Assembly (NCBI RefSeq): GCF_015319165.1
Contig: NZ_JADIVZ010000002.1
Location: 186,001 to 250,000, forward strand
DNA length: 64,000 nt
Origin: Nocardioides acrostichi
GTDB taxonomy: Bacteria > Actinomycetota > Actinomycetes > Propionibacteriales > Nocardioidaceae
Direction: 5' to 3'
Positions 8,572 to 17,088 of this stretch are shown piece by piece (positions within the stretch are counted from its first letter, which is position 1; every line of letters starts with the position of its first letter). Both the position numbers and the translations under genes were made by a program. The notes under the pieces were generated by a model that searched no databases, was not told where the DNA came from, and was given only the letters and a program-made list of their open reading frames with translations.

Positions 8572-9474
8572 TCAGTGCTCCGGGGTGACCGGGGTGACGT
8601 GCTCGAGTGCGGCCAGGTCGGCGTCGTCGAGTTCGATGTCGACGACGGCGAGGTTCTGCTCGAGGTGGGCGACCGAGCTGGTGCCGGGGATGAGCAGGAG
8701 CCGGTCGTACTGCGCAAGCAGCCAGGCGAGCGCCACCTGGCTCGGCGACACACCGTGCTTCTCGGCCACACCGCAGACGTGCTCGTCGGCAGCGAGTGCC
8801 TTCGGCCCGCCACCACCGAACGCGGAGCCGAGCGGGAAGTACGGCACGTAGCTGACGTCGTGCTCGCGGCACACCTCCAGCACCTCGGCGTCGGCCCGGT
8901 CGAGCAGGCTGTAGGGGTTCTGCACGCATCCGATGCCGACGGTCTCGATGGCCGTGCGCACGGTGTCGGCCTGCACGCTCGAGACGCCGATGAGGTCGAT
9001 CTTGCCGGCCTCGCGCAGTGCGGCGAGCGCGCCGAGCTGGTCGGCCAGGGGCACCTCGTCGGTGCCGGGGGCGTCGCGTTCGAAACGCCGCAGGTTCACC
9101 AGGTCGATGCGCTCGACGTCGAGGGAGCGCAGGTTCTGCTCGACCTGCGCGGTGAGGCCCGCGGGGGTCTGGTCCGGGATCCAGCCGCCCTCGTCGTCGC
9201 GGCGTGCACCGACCTTCGTGACCAGGCGCAGCCCCTCGGCGTAGGGGTGCAGGGCCTCGCGGATCAGATCGTTCACGATGTCGGGGCCGTAGAACTGGGC
9301 GGTGTCGATGTGGTCGACCCCGAGCTCGACCGCCCGGCGCAGCACCGCGCGGCAGCCGTCCGGGTCGGAGTGGGAGCCGAAGACGCCGGGGCCGGCGAGT
9401 TGCATCGCCCCGAAGCCGATGCGCTGCACGGGCTTGTCGCCGAGGAAGCTGGAGTGGGTTGCCGTGGTGGTCAT
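8572..9474 (-). CDS. aldo/keto reductase family oxidoreductase
   Basis: NADPH-dependent aldo/keto reductase, about 300 residues. Start at ATG 9474 (MTTTATHSSFLGDKPVQRIG); the frame is open upstream but that part is not family-like. Visible motifs: FGAMQL, VDHIDTAQFYGPDIVN (catalytic Asp and Tyr), LVTKVG (Lys), IGVSSVQ and IPGTSSVAHLEQNL near the C-terminus, which binds the cofactor phosphate. The position of the usual catalytic His is IDLVNLRRF, with Asn, as in some actinobacterial members of the family, so activity may be altered. It stands alone, 25 bp from the 3' end of the epimerase gene, in the same orientation. Substrate unknown. Confidence 0.88.
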   Translation of the reverse strand: MTTTATHSSFLGDKPVQRIGFGAMQLAGPGVFGSHSDPDGCRAVLRRAVELGVDHIDTAQFYGPDIVNDLIREALHPYAEGLRLVTKVGARRDDEGGWIPDQTPAGLTAQVEQNLRSLDVERIDLVNLRRFERDAPGTDEVPLADQLGALAALREAGKIDLIGVSSVQADTVRTAIETVGIGCVQNPYSLLDRADAEVLEVCREHDVSYVPYFPLGSAFGGGGPKALAADEHVCGVAEKHGVSPSQVALAWLLAQYDRLLLIPGTSSVAHLEQNLAVVDIELDDADLAALEHVTPVTPEH

Positions 9475-9499
9475 GGCTCCAGACTGCGTCGTCGTGGGA

Positions 9500-10498
9500 C
9501 TACCCACCAGGCCCGGTCGAGCACGAGAGTCCGAGTATCGCCCTCTCCTCCGTGCGGGTGAGGCCGGTGCGGCCCCCCTCGGGGGTCGACTCCAGCCAGG
9601 CCAGCGTGTCTGCCGCCGTCTGGGCGATGGGGCGCACGCGCAGCCCGGCCCGGGCCGAAGGCGTCCAGTCACGGGCCAGCATGCCGTCGTACTCCGGACG
9701 AGGCAGCCACAGCGGGAGTGAGTGCGGACCCGTCCAAGGCTGCACCTTCGCGGCCGTGAGGCCGGCGTCGTCGTGCCAGGTCAGGTGGGGGGAGGCGCCG
9801 ACGCCGTGGGCGATCTCGGCGAGCAGGTCGCCGATCGGCCGGCTGGGGCCGACGCCGTCGAAGACCCCGGTGAGACCGGACTCGGCCGCGTCGAGGATCC
9901 ACCCCGCCAGATCCCTGGCGTCGATCACCTGCACCAGATCGCCCGGGTGACCGCCGGCCAGCACCGGCTCACCTGCAGCCGCGTCCGCCAGGCGCTCGAC
10001 CCAGTATCCGAATCGGCCGGTGGGATCCCTCGGCCCCACGATCAGACCCGGCCGGACGACGAACGCCCGCGTAGCGCCGTCGGTCACCACCTGCTCGCAG
10101 GCCACCTTCATCGGGCCGTACGCCTCGGGCTCGCAGATCAGGTCGGCGTCGGCATGGCGCGGCGGGTGGAGCGCGGCGTCGGTGCTCGCGTGCGGGGTGG
10201 CGTCGTCGACGTAGACGTTCACCGACGACACGAACGTCCAGTGCGCGCCCGGCCAGGCCGTGACCGCTGCCCGCACCCATGACGGCTGCCGGGCGACGTC
10301 GACCACCGCGTCGAACTCCTGTTCCGCGAGCGCCGGCGGGATCGGACCCGTGCGATCGAGCCGTGCGTGCGTGGCGCCGTGCGGAACCTCGCCGGAGGTG
10401 CCCCGGCAGGCGACGGTCACGTCGTGGCCTCGGGTCAGGGCCTCGGTGGCCACGTGGGAGGAGACGAAGACGGTGCCGCCGAGCACGAGCATGCGCAT
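9500..10498 (-). CDS. NAD-dependent epimerase/dehydratase family protein
   Basis: Extended short-chain dehydrogenase (atypical), about 332 residues. The N-terminal Rossmann motif is LVLGGTVFVSSHVATEAL, where GGTxFVS replaces the more usual GGTGFVG; this variant is common in plastid CSP41-like/isoflavone-reductase-like members. FVSSVNVYVDD and AYGPMKVACEQVV correspond to the Ser/Tyr-xxx-Lys active-site region (Y-G-P-M-K). ATG 10498 is preferred; ATG 10492, two codons later, is also possible. Sugar-nucleotide or redox-sensing role cannot be separated here. It probably precedes the aldo/keto reductase in one transcript. Confidence 0.83.
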   Translation of the reverse strand: MRMLVLGGTVFVSSHVATEALTRGHDVTVACRGTSGEVPHGATHARLDRTGPIPPALAEQEFDAVVDVARQPSWVRAAVTAWPGAHWTFVSSVNVYVDDATPHASTDAALHPPRHADADLICEPEAYGPMKVACEQVVTDGATRAFVVRPGLIVGPRDPTGRFGYWVERLADAAAGEPVLAGGHPGDLVQVIDARDLAGWILDAAESGLTGVFDGVGPSRPIGDLLAEIAHGVGASPHLTWHDDAGLTAAKVQPWTGPHSLPLWLPRPEYDGMLARDWTPSARAGLRVRPIAQTAADTLAWLESTPEGGRTGLTRTEERAILGLSCSTGPGG

Positions 10499-10534
10499 GG
10501 TTCGACCCTCGCCCCTCGGCTCGGCCGCCACAAG

Positions 10535-10557
10535 CGGCTCTGCTCTCAGCAGAGCCG
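10535..10557. terminator. hairpin, possible terminator or leader structure
   Basis: CGGCTCTGCT, a three-base loop CTC, and AGCAGAGCCG form a perfect 10-bp stem. It lies 37 bp upstream of the epimerase start and about 135 bp downstream of the sigma-factor stop on the same strand. No T-run follows, as is normal in high-GC actinobacteria. It may end the sigma-factor transcript or act in the epimerase leader. Confidence 0.55.
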
Positions 10558-10692
10558 TCGGGAGGGTGTTTCAGCTGTGCGCCGATGGATCTGTCGGTGT
10601 AGGGGTGGTGCCTCACCCGCACACCGGGACTCTGGCTGGCGCCAGGTGGAACTCCCACGGGCGCGAGAACCCCCGGGCAGCACCCATCCAGG

Positions 10693-11277
10693 TCAGTCGG
10701 TGGTGCGCTCGGCGCTCAGGAGGGGGCGGGTCATCTTGCGGCCGTGGTGGATCTGCGCCTTGACCGTGCCCAAGGGCGCATCGACGAGCCGGGCGATCTC
10801 GTCGTAGGGCAGGCCGTAGACGTCGCGCAACAGCAGCGGCTCGACGAGTTGCGGGTGGTCGCGCTCGATCGTCTCCATCGCCTCGAGCAGGTCGAGCCGG
10901 GTGCCGGCGATGACGCTCGTGGTGCGCGGGTCGGGCGACTCCAGGGGGCCGACCTCGGTCGGGTCGGCGGCCACCGCCTGGTTCTTCAGCTTGCGGTAGG
11001 TCGAACGGGCCGAGTTCACGCACACCACGTGCATCCAGGTGGTGAACCGGCCGCGGCCGTTCCAGGTGTCGATCTTGCGGCTGATGTTGATCAGCGCCTC
11101 CTGGCAGGCGTCCTCGGCGTCGGCGAGATGGGGCAGGACGCCGCGGCACACGTTGAGTGCCCGCGGCCGCACGGCGCCGAGGAGAACCTCCAACGCGTCG
11201 CGGTCGCCGCCTTGCGCACGGCGCGCCAGGTCGTCGATCTCGTCGGGTCCGTAGACGGGGTCGTCCATGGGGGTCAC
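10693..11277 (-). CDS. ECF-type RNA polymerase sigma factor
   Basis: Sigma-70 family protein of 194 residues with region 2 (ALNVCRGVLPHLADAEDACQEA and RGRFTTWMHVVCVNSARS, the -10-binding and core-binding helices) and region 4 (VEPLLLRDVYGLPYDEIARL, LGTVKAQIHHGRKMTRPLL, the -35-binding helix-turn-helix). No region 1.1 or 3, so it is an ECF (group IV) factor. Start GTG 11277 is supported by AAAGGAG a few bases upstream; ATG 11268 is an alternative. No anti-sigma gene adjoins it. Instead a membrane Ser/Thr kinase is divergent with only 18 bp between the two start codons, which suggests that signalling is linked to the kinase, as in ECF groups controlled by phosphorylation. Confidence 0.9.
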   Translation of the reverse strand: MTPMDDPVYGPDEIDDLARRAQGGDRDALEVLLGAVRPRALNVCRGVLPHLADAEDACQEALINISRKIDTWNGRGRFTTWMHVVCVNSARSTYRKLKNQAVAADPTEVGPLESPDPRTTSVIAGTRLDLLEAMETIERDHPQLVEPLLLRDVYGLPYDEIARLVDAPLGTVKAQIHHGRKMTRPLLSAERTTD

Positions 11278-11295
11278 TGGTCTCCTTTACCTGGT

Positions 11296-12834
11296 ATGGC
11301 CCATCATGCCTGCGTGGACCTCACACCGTCGGCACCGCAGCGCATCGGTCGCTACGCGGTGCGGCGACGCCTGGGGTCAGGCGCGTTCGCGACGGTCTGG
11401 CTTGCCTATGACGCGCAACTGGACTCTCCGGTTGCCGTGAAGGTGCTGGCCGACAACTGGGCCGGTGATGCGCAGGTGCGGGCGCGGTTCCTCGAGGAGG
11501 GTCGCTACCTACGCCGGGTGGAGAGCCCGCACGTGGTGAGCGTGTACGACGCGGGCGAGCTGCCCGACGGCCGGCCCTACCTGGTCATGTCGTACGCCGA
11601 CCAGGGCACCCTCGGTGACCGCCTCGATGCCGGCAGCCTCACCACCGGACAGGCGATGGTGGTGCTGCGGCAGGTCGGCGCGGGCCTCCAGGCGCTGCAC
11701 GACCGCGACATCCTGCACCGCGACGTGAAGCCGGCGAACGTGCTCTTCCGCAGCCGCAAGGGTGAGGTCTGCGCGATGCTCGGCGACCTCGGTCTCGGCA
11801 AGGCCCTCGACGCCTCCTCGCGGCTGACGATGGCCGCGGGCACGCCGTCCTACGTGGCGCCGGAGCAGGCGCGTGCGGAGTCGCTCGACGCGCGCGCCGA
11901 CCAGTTCTCGTTCGGGGCGTTGGCCTACCTGCTGCTGGGTGGGCGTTCGGCCTACTCCCACGCCGACCTCAAGCAGGCGGCGAACCCCGCGGCTCCCGCG
12001 CCGCTGGCGTCCTCCGACGGCGGGTTCGGCGAGGGCGGCGACGAGCGGGTCGACGCGGTGGTGCGTCGCGCGATGGCGATCGAGCGTGACGATCGGTGGC
12101 CCGACGTCGCGACCTTCGTCACCGCACTCGACGATGCCGTGACCGGCTCGGTGGGCTCACGGGTCGAGGAGCCGGTGGACACCATCGTGGCCCAGCCGTG
12201 GCTACCGTTCGACCCGGACGCCACGGCCGCGGGCGCCGCGCCCTCGCTCGGCACCGGGGCCACCGACCCCGCTGCGTCCGATCCGCCCCGCCGCGCACGT
12301 CGTCGGCTACTGGGCGTGCTCGCCGTCCTCGTGCTGCTGCCGTTCGCGGGTGGGGCGGGTGCCGTGGGAGGGCAGGAGATCGCCCGCGAGACCGCCCCGA
12401 CGACGGCCCAGATCACCGACGACACCGGCCGGCTCGAGGTCACCGTGCCCCACGACTGGACGACCGCCGTGGGCACCGGAGCCTGGCAGGCACCCCAGGA
12501 CGAGCAGGACTACCCGGCGGTCTCGGCCGGCACCGCCACCGACTGGACCGACGCCGAGGCCTCCGGTCAGGGCGTGTTCGCGGGCCTGATGCCCGGCAGT
12601 GGTCTGCCCGGACAGCTGCCCGGTCACCCCGAGTGCAGTGGCACGCCGTCGACCAGCGCCGAGGGCGGCTCGCAGCCCTCGACCACCCGGGTCTTCTCCG
12701 GGTGCCCCGACGGCGTCGTGGTCGAGCGGGTCGAGCAGGTCAGCTCGGAACGGCTGCTGTGGGTGCAGGTGCGCAGCCAGACCACCGGCACCGCCTACCG
12801 GGTGCTCAGCAGCGTCACCACCTACGGCTACTGA
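11296..12834 (+). CDS. membrane-anchored Hanks-type serine/threonine protein kinase
   Basis: About 512 residues. Kinase domain (residues about 15-285): P-loop RLGSGAFATVWLAYD, VAVKVL (ATP-binding Lys), ILHRDVKPANVLF (catalytic loop with RD), LGDLGLGKAL (DLG in place of DFG), GTPSYVAPEQARAE (activation segment and APE). A juxtamembrane linker leads to one transmembrane helix (RLLGVLAVLVLLPFAGGAG), then an extracytoplasmic domain of about 150 residues with no PASTA repeats and two cysteines, probably the sensor part. Start is ATG 11296 or GTG 11314; both would be nearly leaderless. Divergent from the ECF sigma factor. Its stop codon begins a 12-bp tandem repeat. Confidence 0.92.
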   Translation: MAHHACVDLTPSAPQRIGRYAVRRRLGSGAFATVWLAYDAQLDSPVAVKVLADNWAGDAQVRARFLEEGRYLRRVESPHVVSVYDAGELPDGRPYLVMSYADQGTLGDRLDAGSLTTGQAMVVLRQVGAGLQALHDRDILHRDVKPANVLFRSRKGEVCAMLGDLGLGKALDASSRLTMAAGTPSYVAPEQARAESLDARADQFSFGALAYLLLGGRSAYSHADLKQAANPAAPAPLASSDGGFGEGGDERVDAVVRRAMAIERDDRWPDVATFVTALDDAVTGSVGSRVEEPVDTIVAQPWLPFDPDATAAGAAPSLGTGATDPAASDPPRRARRRLLGVLAVLVLLPFAGGAGAVGGQEIARETAPTTAQITDDTGRLEVTVPHDWTTAVGTGAWQAPQDEQDYPAVSAGTATDWTDAEASGQGVFAGLMPGSGLPGQLPGHPECSGTPSTSAEGGSQPSTTRVFSGCPDGVVVERVEQVSSERLLWVQVRSQTTGTAYRVLSSVTTYGY

Positions 12835-12882
12835 CACGGCTTCTGACAGGGCTTCTGACACGGCTGCTGACACGGCTGCTGA
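12832..12882 (+). repeat. 12-bp tandem repeat giving five in-frame TGA codons after the kinase
   Basis: TGA occurs at 12832, 12844, 12856, 12868 and 12880, exactly 12 bp apart, in units like TGACACGGCTGC. The first TGA is the kinase stop codon, so every unit adds another in-frame stop. The array ends just before the stop of the convergent gene at 12899. Confidence 0.8.
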
Positions 12883-12898
12883 CGCGAGCCGGACGTCG

Positions 12899-13558
12899 TC
12901 AGGACGGGTCGAGGTCGAGCCCCCGGACCATCGTGTCGAGCAGCCAGCCGAGGCCGTCGCGGTCCTGCTCCCGGCCGATCACGGCGATGCTGAGGTAGGC
13001 CTCGTCGCTGCCCGGCTTGGTGACGAACCGGTCCATCTCGACGCGGCGGTGCGCATCGGCGATGTAGGTGGCCACCAGGCTGTCGCCGTTGCTGGCCTCG
13101 GTCTGGAGGTCGGAGATGCCCGAGGCGGTCGCGAGGGCGGTGAGGCGGGAGTCGACCTGCGACTGCGTGGTCCGGTGGTCGGAGTCCACGAACCGGATGC
13201 GGGCGAAGTAGGTGTTGAGGGTGTCGGGCTGCAGCTGCTCGGGATAGATCTTGAACTCCGAGACGCTCGAGGGCGACACCTCCCAGCCGCGGGGCAGGGG
13301 GAGCGAGATGGCGAAGGCGTCGCCGAGCGTGCGCCGCTCGACCTTCAGGTCGGGCTCGAGCGTGGGGTAGTCGGGGTCGTCCTGCACGTCGACGGGCTTG
13401 TCGCGCGGGTAGGACGGGTCGGCGGCCACCACCGGCGACGGCGTGACCCACACGCGACCGGTCGTGGCGTCGTCCGACCGCTCGTAGCCGACGGCAGCAC
13501 CGACCGCCGCGACGGCCAGCACCGTCGTGACCCCGAGCACCGCGCCACGCCAGCTCAC
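12899..13558 (-). CDS. membrane-anchored hypothetical protein
   Basis: About 219 residues, not assigned to a known family. An N-terminal membrane anchor (AVLGVTTVLAVAAVGAAVGY) is followed by a linker (TPSPVVAADPSYPRDKPVDV) and an extracytoplasmic domain with LPLPRGWEVSPSSVSEFKIY, resembling the small lipoprotein-like PsbP/Mog1-type domains that also occur outside membrane kinases. The GTG start at 13558 has no clear ribosome-binding site. It is convergent with the kinase; the kinase ectodomain has a similar layout (VTVPHDWTTAVG), so a shared partner or paralogous sensor domain is possible. That link is an inference. Confidence 0.65.
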   Translation of the reverse strand: MSWRGAVLGVTTVLAVAAVGAAVGYERSDDATTGRVWVTPSPVVAADPSYPRDKPVDVQDDPDYPTLEPDLKVERRTLGDAFAISLPLPRGWEVSPSSVSEFKIYPEQLQPDTLNTYFARIRFVDSDHRTTQSQVDSRLTALATASGISDLQTEASNGDSLVATYIADAHRRVEMDRFVTKPGSDEAYLSIAVIGREQDRDGLGWLLDTMVRGLDLDPS

Positions 13559-13576
13559 GGCCGGCGTGCCCGGCTG

Positions 13577-15067
13577 GTGCCGCTGCGCCCCGGCGACCCC
13601 GCGCCGCGAGATCCGGTCGACGTGCTCGTCGAGGGCACGCAGGTCACCGCCGTCGGCCCCGGGCTCCCCAGCCCGGGGTCCACTGTTGTCGGCGGTGTCC
13701 GCGAGGTCGACGCCGACGGTCGCTGGCTGGTGCCGGGGCTCTGGGACCAGCACGTCCACCTCGCGCAGTGGACCCTCACCAGCGGCCGTCTCGACCTGGC
13801 TGGTGCGAAGTCGCCCGAGCAGGCGTTGGCGCAGGTCAAGGAGCGGGTCGAGGAGTACCCCGAGCTGCCCGTCATCGGGTGGGGCCACCGCTCCGCGGGC
13901 TGGGACCGCGACGTCACCGTCAGCGAGCTCGACGCCGTGTCGGGCGACACCCCCGTGGTGCTCATCTCCGGCGACGGTCACCATGCGTGGCTCAACACCA
14001 CCGCGCTGCTGTTCCTCGCCATGCCGGTGCGCGACTCGGTGGTGCGCGAGGCCGAGTGGTTCGCTGCCTACCCGCGCCTGGCGACGCTCGTCGGCAACGA
14101 CGGCACCAGCCCCGAGGCCTACCGCCGCACCCTCGACCACGCGGCCTCGATGGGCGTCGTCGGCCTGGTCGACTTCGAGTTCTCCGGCGGCGTGGCCGAC
14201 TGGCAGGAGCGCTGGGCGGCCGGCTGCGACCTGCTCAAGATCCGCATGTCGACCTACGCGGAGGGTCTCGACGACGTGCTGACGCGCGGTCTGCGCACAG
14301 GCGACCCGCTGCCGGAGCTCGACGGCCGCATCACGATGGGTCCGCTGAAGATCATCAGCGACGGCTCGCTCAACACCCGCACCGCCTGGTGCTGCGAGCC
14401 CTACGGCGACGCGCACCGCCTGGAGTACCCCTCGGGCCAGCCGAACCTCTCCGGCACCGAGCTGCGCGATCTGCTGCGCACCGCGCACCGGAACGCGCTC
14501 GAGGTGGCCTGCCACGCCATCGGCGACGCCGCGGTGGCCGAGGCGCTGGCGTCGTACGCCGACACGGGCGCTCGTGGGTCGATCGAGCACGCGCAGATGG
14601 TGAACCGGGCCGACGTCGCCACGATGGCGCGGCTCGGGATCCGGGCCAGCATCCAGCCCGCGCACCTGCTCGACGACCGCGACCTCACCGAGAAGATCTG
14701 GGGCGAGCGGTCGGCGCGCTGCTTCGCGTTTCGCTGGATGCTCGACGACGGCGTCACCCTCGCCATGGGCTCCGACGCCCCGGTCAGCCCGCTCGACCCG
14801 TGGCTGGCGATGGCCGCCGGCGTGCACCGCAGCGCCGACGACCGCGACGCCTGGCACGGCGAGCAGGCCCTCACGCCGCAGGAGGTGCTGGCCGCCAGCG
14901 TCGACGGTCAGCCGATGGTGGGGGCCGGCAGCCGTGGCGACCTGGCGTTGCTGGACTCCGACCCGCTGGCGGCGTCCGACTCACCGGCCGACGCCGCCAC
15001 CGCCCTGCGCGCCATGACCGTCGCCGCCACCTGGGTCGACGGGCAAGAGGTGTACTCCGCGTTCTGA
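13577..15067 (+). CDS. amidohydrolase family protein (YtcJ/AepA-like)
   Basis: Metal-dependent amidohydrolase of about 496 residues. The metal-binding HxH is in GLWDQHVHLAQW. Further motifs are ISDGSLNTRTA, VACHAIGDAAV, SIEHAQMVN, and the aspartate region LAMGSDAPVSPLDPW, an order typical of YtcJ-like enzymes whose substrates are mostly unknown. A C-terminal beta-domain segment (GSRGDLALLDSDPL) closes the composite barrel. GTG 13577 is the most downstream reasonable start. It lies only 18 bp from the divergent start at 13558, so either transcripts are leaderless or one start is further out. Likely cytoplasmic. Confidence 0.85.
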   Translation: MPLRPGDPAPRDPVDVLVEGTQVTAVGPGLPSPGSTVVGGVREVDADGRWLVPGLWDQHVHLAQWTLTSGRLDLAGAKSPEQALAQVKERVEEYPELPVIGWGHRSAGWDRDVTVSELDAVSGDTPVVLISGDGHHAWLNTTALLFLAMPVRDSVVREAEWFAAYPRLATLVGNDGTSPEAYRRTLDHAASMGVVGLVDFEFSGGVADWQERWAAGCDLLKIRMSTYAEGLDDVLTRGLRTGDPLPELDGRITMGPLKIISDGSLNTRTAWCCEPYGDAHRLEYPSGQPNLSGTELRDLLRTAHRNALEVACHAIGDAAVAEALASYADTGARGSIEHAQMVNRADVATMARLGIRASIQPAHLLDDRDLTEKIWGERSARCFAFRWMLDDGVTLAMGSDAPVSPLDPWLAMAAGVHRSADDRDAWHGEQALTPQEVLAASVDGQPMVGAGSRGDLALLDSDPLAASDSPADAATALRAMTVAATWVDGQEVYSAF

Positions 15068-15118
15068 GCGCGTCGATGGGGCGCGGTGGCACGGGCGGGC
15101 CGGGAGCGCCATCACGGA

Positions 15119-16066
15119 CTACTGCTCGAGCATGCTCAGCACGGCCTTCGCCACGGCCTGCTGCTCGGCGGCGAAGGGGTGGTAGGCGAGCGCCGCATCG
15201 GGCTGGGTTGCCTGGCCGTTGACCCACGGGTCGTCGGCGCAGATGTCGTGACCCTTGCTGAGGGCGAAGGTGTCGACGAAGCCGGCGTCGCTGCGAGTCG
15301 CCGCCTGCTCCAGCGCGGCATTGAGCATCCGGTTCACGCGCAGCGCGAACGGCAGATCCTTCGCTGCGACCGGGAGCAGGTCGGGGCAGCTGCCCGTCGA
15401 GGGGATCACCTGCGGGTACCCGACGACGATCACGGTGGCGTCGGGGGCTCGGTCGAGCACCCCGGTGACGGCGGACGAGACGCGGGTCGAGATCTTCTTC
15501 AGGGTCGCACCGACCTTGACCTCTGCGGCGTCCTTGCAGCGGGTGCCACTGCCCTGGGACTGCGAGCAGGCGCCGATGATGCTGCCGAACACGCCGAAGT
15601 CGTTGCCGCCGATGCTGAGCGTGACCAGTGAGGTCCGCGGTGTCACGGCGCTCAGCTGCGGTGGGACGTCGCCGCGCCCGGTGGTCTGCACCCCGATGAG
15701 CGAGGTGGTGTCGGCGCCCGAGCAGGACCGGTCGTCGAGCACGGTGCCCTCGAGCTGGGCCGCGATCAGGTGTGGGTAGTTGCCCGTCGACTGGAGGCAG
15801 GCGCTGGCCGGGTCGGTCTTCGGCACGAGCGGCGCCGCGGTGTAGGAGTCGCCGAGGGCGACGTACCGGGGGTAGGCGCCGGTCCCGACGTCGGCGCTGC
15901 TCGAGGGTGCGAAGGGATCCTCGTCGTCCGCCGACGACGAACTGCTCGGCGAGGCCGACGACGGCGCGGCGTCCGGGTCGTCGTCCGAACTCGTGCAGGC
16001 CGCCGCACCCACCGCCAGCACTCCGGCGATCGTGAGGACTGCGGTCAGTCTCCTGGCTCGGCGCAT
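15119..16066 (-). CDS. secreted SGNH/GDSL-type lipase/esterase lipoprotein
   Basis: Exported hydrolase of 315 residues. The N-terminus MRRARRLTAVLTIAGVLAVG leads into AAACTSSDDD, a probable lipobox, then a Ser/Asp-rich linker. Block I is YVALGDSYTAAP (nucleophile Ser), the oxyanion Gly is within SCSGADTT, block III is SIGGNDFG, and the catalytic His is in ALAYHPFAAEQQAVA near the C-terminus. Several cysteine pairs (ACLQSTG, CSGAD, GACSQ, RCKDA) suggest disulfides, as in the Streptomyces scabies esterase/lipase-2 group. Convergent with the amidohydrolase. Confidence 0.88.
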   Translation of the reverse strand: MRRARRLTAVLTIAGVLAVGAAACTSSDDDPDAAPSSASPSSSSSADDEDPFAPSSSADVGTGAYPRYVALGDSYTAAPLVPKTDPASACLQSTGNYPHLIAAQLEGTVLDDRSCSGADTTSLIGVQTTGRGDVPPQLSAVTPRTSLVTLSIGGNDFGVFGSIIGACSQSQGSGTRCKDAAEVKVGATLKKISTRVSSAVTGVLDRAPDATVIVVGYPQVIPSTGSCPDLLPVAAKDLPFALRVNRMLNAALEQAATRSDAGFVDTFALSKGHDICADDPWVNGQATQPDAALAYHPFAAEQQAVAKAVLSMLEQ

Positions 16067-16125
16067 GGGCAGGACGCTACCCCCGGGGTGTGCGCCGCCG
16101 GGGCCGCGGGCGGTAACCCTGAGGT

Positions 16126-17088
16126 GTGGGTGAACCAGCGGAGGAGCACGACAGCGACGGCGCCGGGGAGTCGATGGTCACGGTGGTGGTCGCGCTCTTG
16201 GCCAACGGCCTGCTCGCCGTGGCGAAGACCGCGGCCGCGGTGTTGAGCGGCTCGGCGTCGATGACCGCGGAGGCGGCCCACTCGTGGTCCGACACCGGTA
16301 ACGAGGTCTTCTTGCTGGTGGCCGAGAAGTCCGGCAACCGGCCGCGCGACGAGGAGCACCCGCGCGGCTACGGCCGGGCGACGTACGTGTGGTCGCTCGT
16401 GGCGGCGTTCGGGCTCTTCACCCTGGGTGCGCTGGTCTCGATCTGGACCGGTGTCGAGGAGTTGCGCAGCCCCCGTGAGGACGGCGGCCACTACACGCTG
16501 AACTACGTCATCTTGGCCGTCGGCTTCGTGCTCGAGGGCATCTCGTTCGTGCAGGCCAGCCGGCAGGTGCATGGGCAGGCCCGCCGTTGGCGGATGCACC
16601 CCCTGAGCTTCGTCAGCCGCACCTCCAACCCCACGCTGCGCGCGGTGTTCTTCGAGGACTCCTCCGCGCTCGTCGGCATCCTCCTCGCCGCGACCGGCAT
16701 CGGTCTGCATCAGGCGACGGGCGACCCGCGCTTCGATGCCATCGGATCGATCGGCATCGGCGTGCTGCTCGGCGTGGTCGCGGTCTTCCTCATGCGCCGC
16801 AACATGGAGTACCTGCTCGGCGAGGGGCTCGGCCCCCAGTTGCGCTCACGGGTGCTGACCAGCCTCTACGAGCACCCCGAGATCGAGCGCATCACCTACC
16901 TGCACGTCGAGTACGTCGGGCCGCAGAAGCTCTTCGTCGTCGCCGCCGTCGACCTCGTCGGCGACGACCCCGAGCCCGACCTGGCGCTCCGGTTCCGCGA
17001 GGTGGAGCGCCAGATCGAGAAGGATCCCCAGATCGTGGACGCCGTGCTCACCCTGGCCCCGCCCGACGAGCCTGCGCTGCAGCCCTGA
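16126..17088 (+). CDS. cation diffusion facilitator (CDF) family metal transporter
   Basis: Inner-membrane divalent metal/proton antiporter, 320 residues. Helices include MVTVVVALLANGLLAVAKTA, VWSLVAAFGLFTLGALVSIW, YVILAVGFVLEGISFV, and IGSIGIGVLLGVVAVFL. The metal site motif HSWSDTGNE (HxxxD) lies in helix 2, and the second site is EDSSALVGILLA. A cytosolic C-terminal domain (THLHVEYVGPQKLFVVAAVD-like, from about residue 230) ends in PPDEPALQP. GTG start at 16126. Metal unknown (Zn, Fe or Mn). The last 98 bp of the gene are repeated 332 bp downstream. Confidence 0.92.
   Translation: MGEPAEEHDSDGAGESMVTVVVALLANGLLAVAKTAAAVLSGSASMTAEAAHSWSDTGNEVFLLVAEKSGNRPRDEEHPRGYGRATYVWSLVAAFGLFTLGALVSIWTGVEELRSPREDGGHYTLNYVILAVGFVLEGISFVQASRQVHGQARRWRMHPLSFVSRTSNPTLRAVFFEDSSALVGILLAATGIGLHQATGDPRFDAIGSIGIGVLLGVVAVFLMRRNMEYLLGEGLGPQLRSRVLTSLYEHPEIERITYLHVEYVGPQKLFVVAAVDLVGDDPEPDLALRFREVERQIEKDPQIVDAVLTLAPPDEPALQP

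Noticed and set aside
12599..13576. Upstream extension of the amidohydrolase through the kinase end and the hypothetical gene
   Set aside because: No family similarity before about residue 1 of the GTG 13577 product, and it would overlap two other genes.
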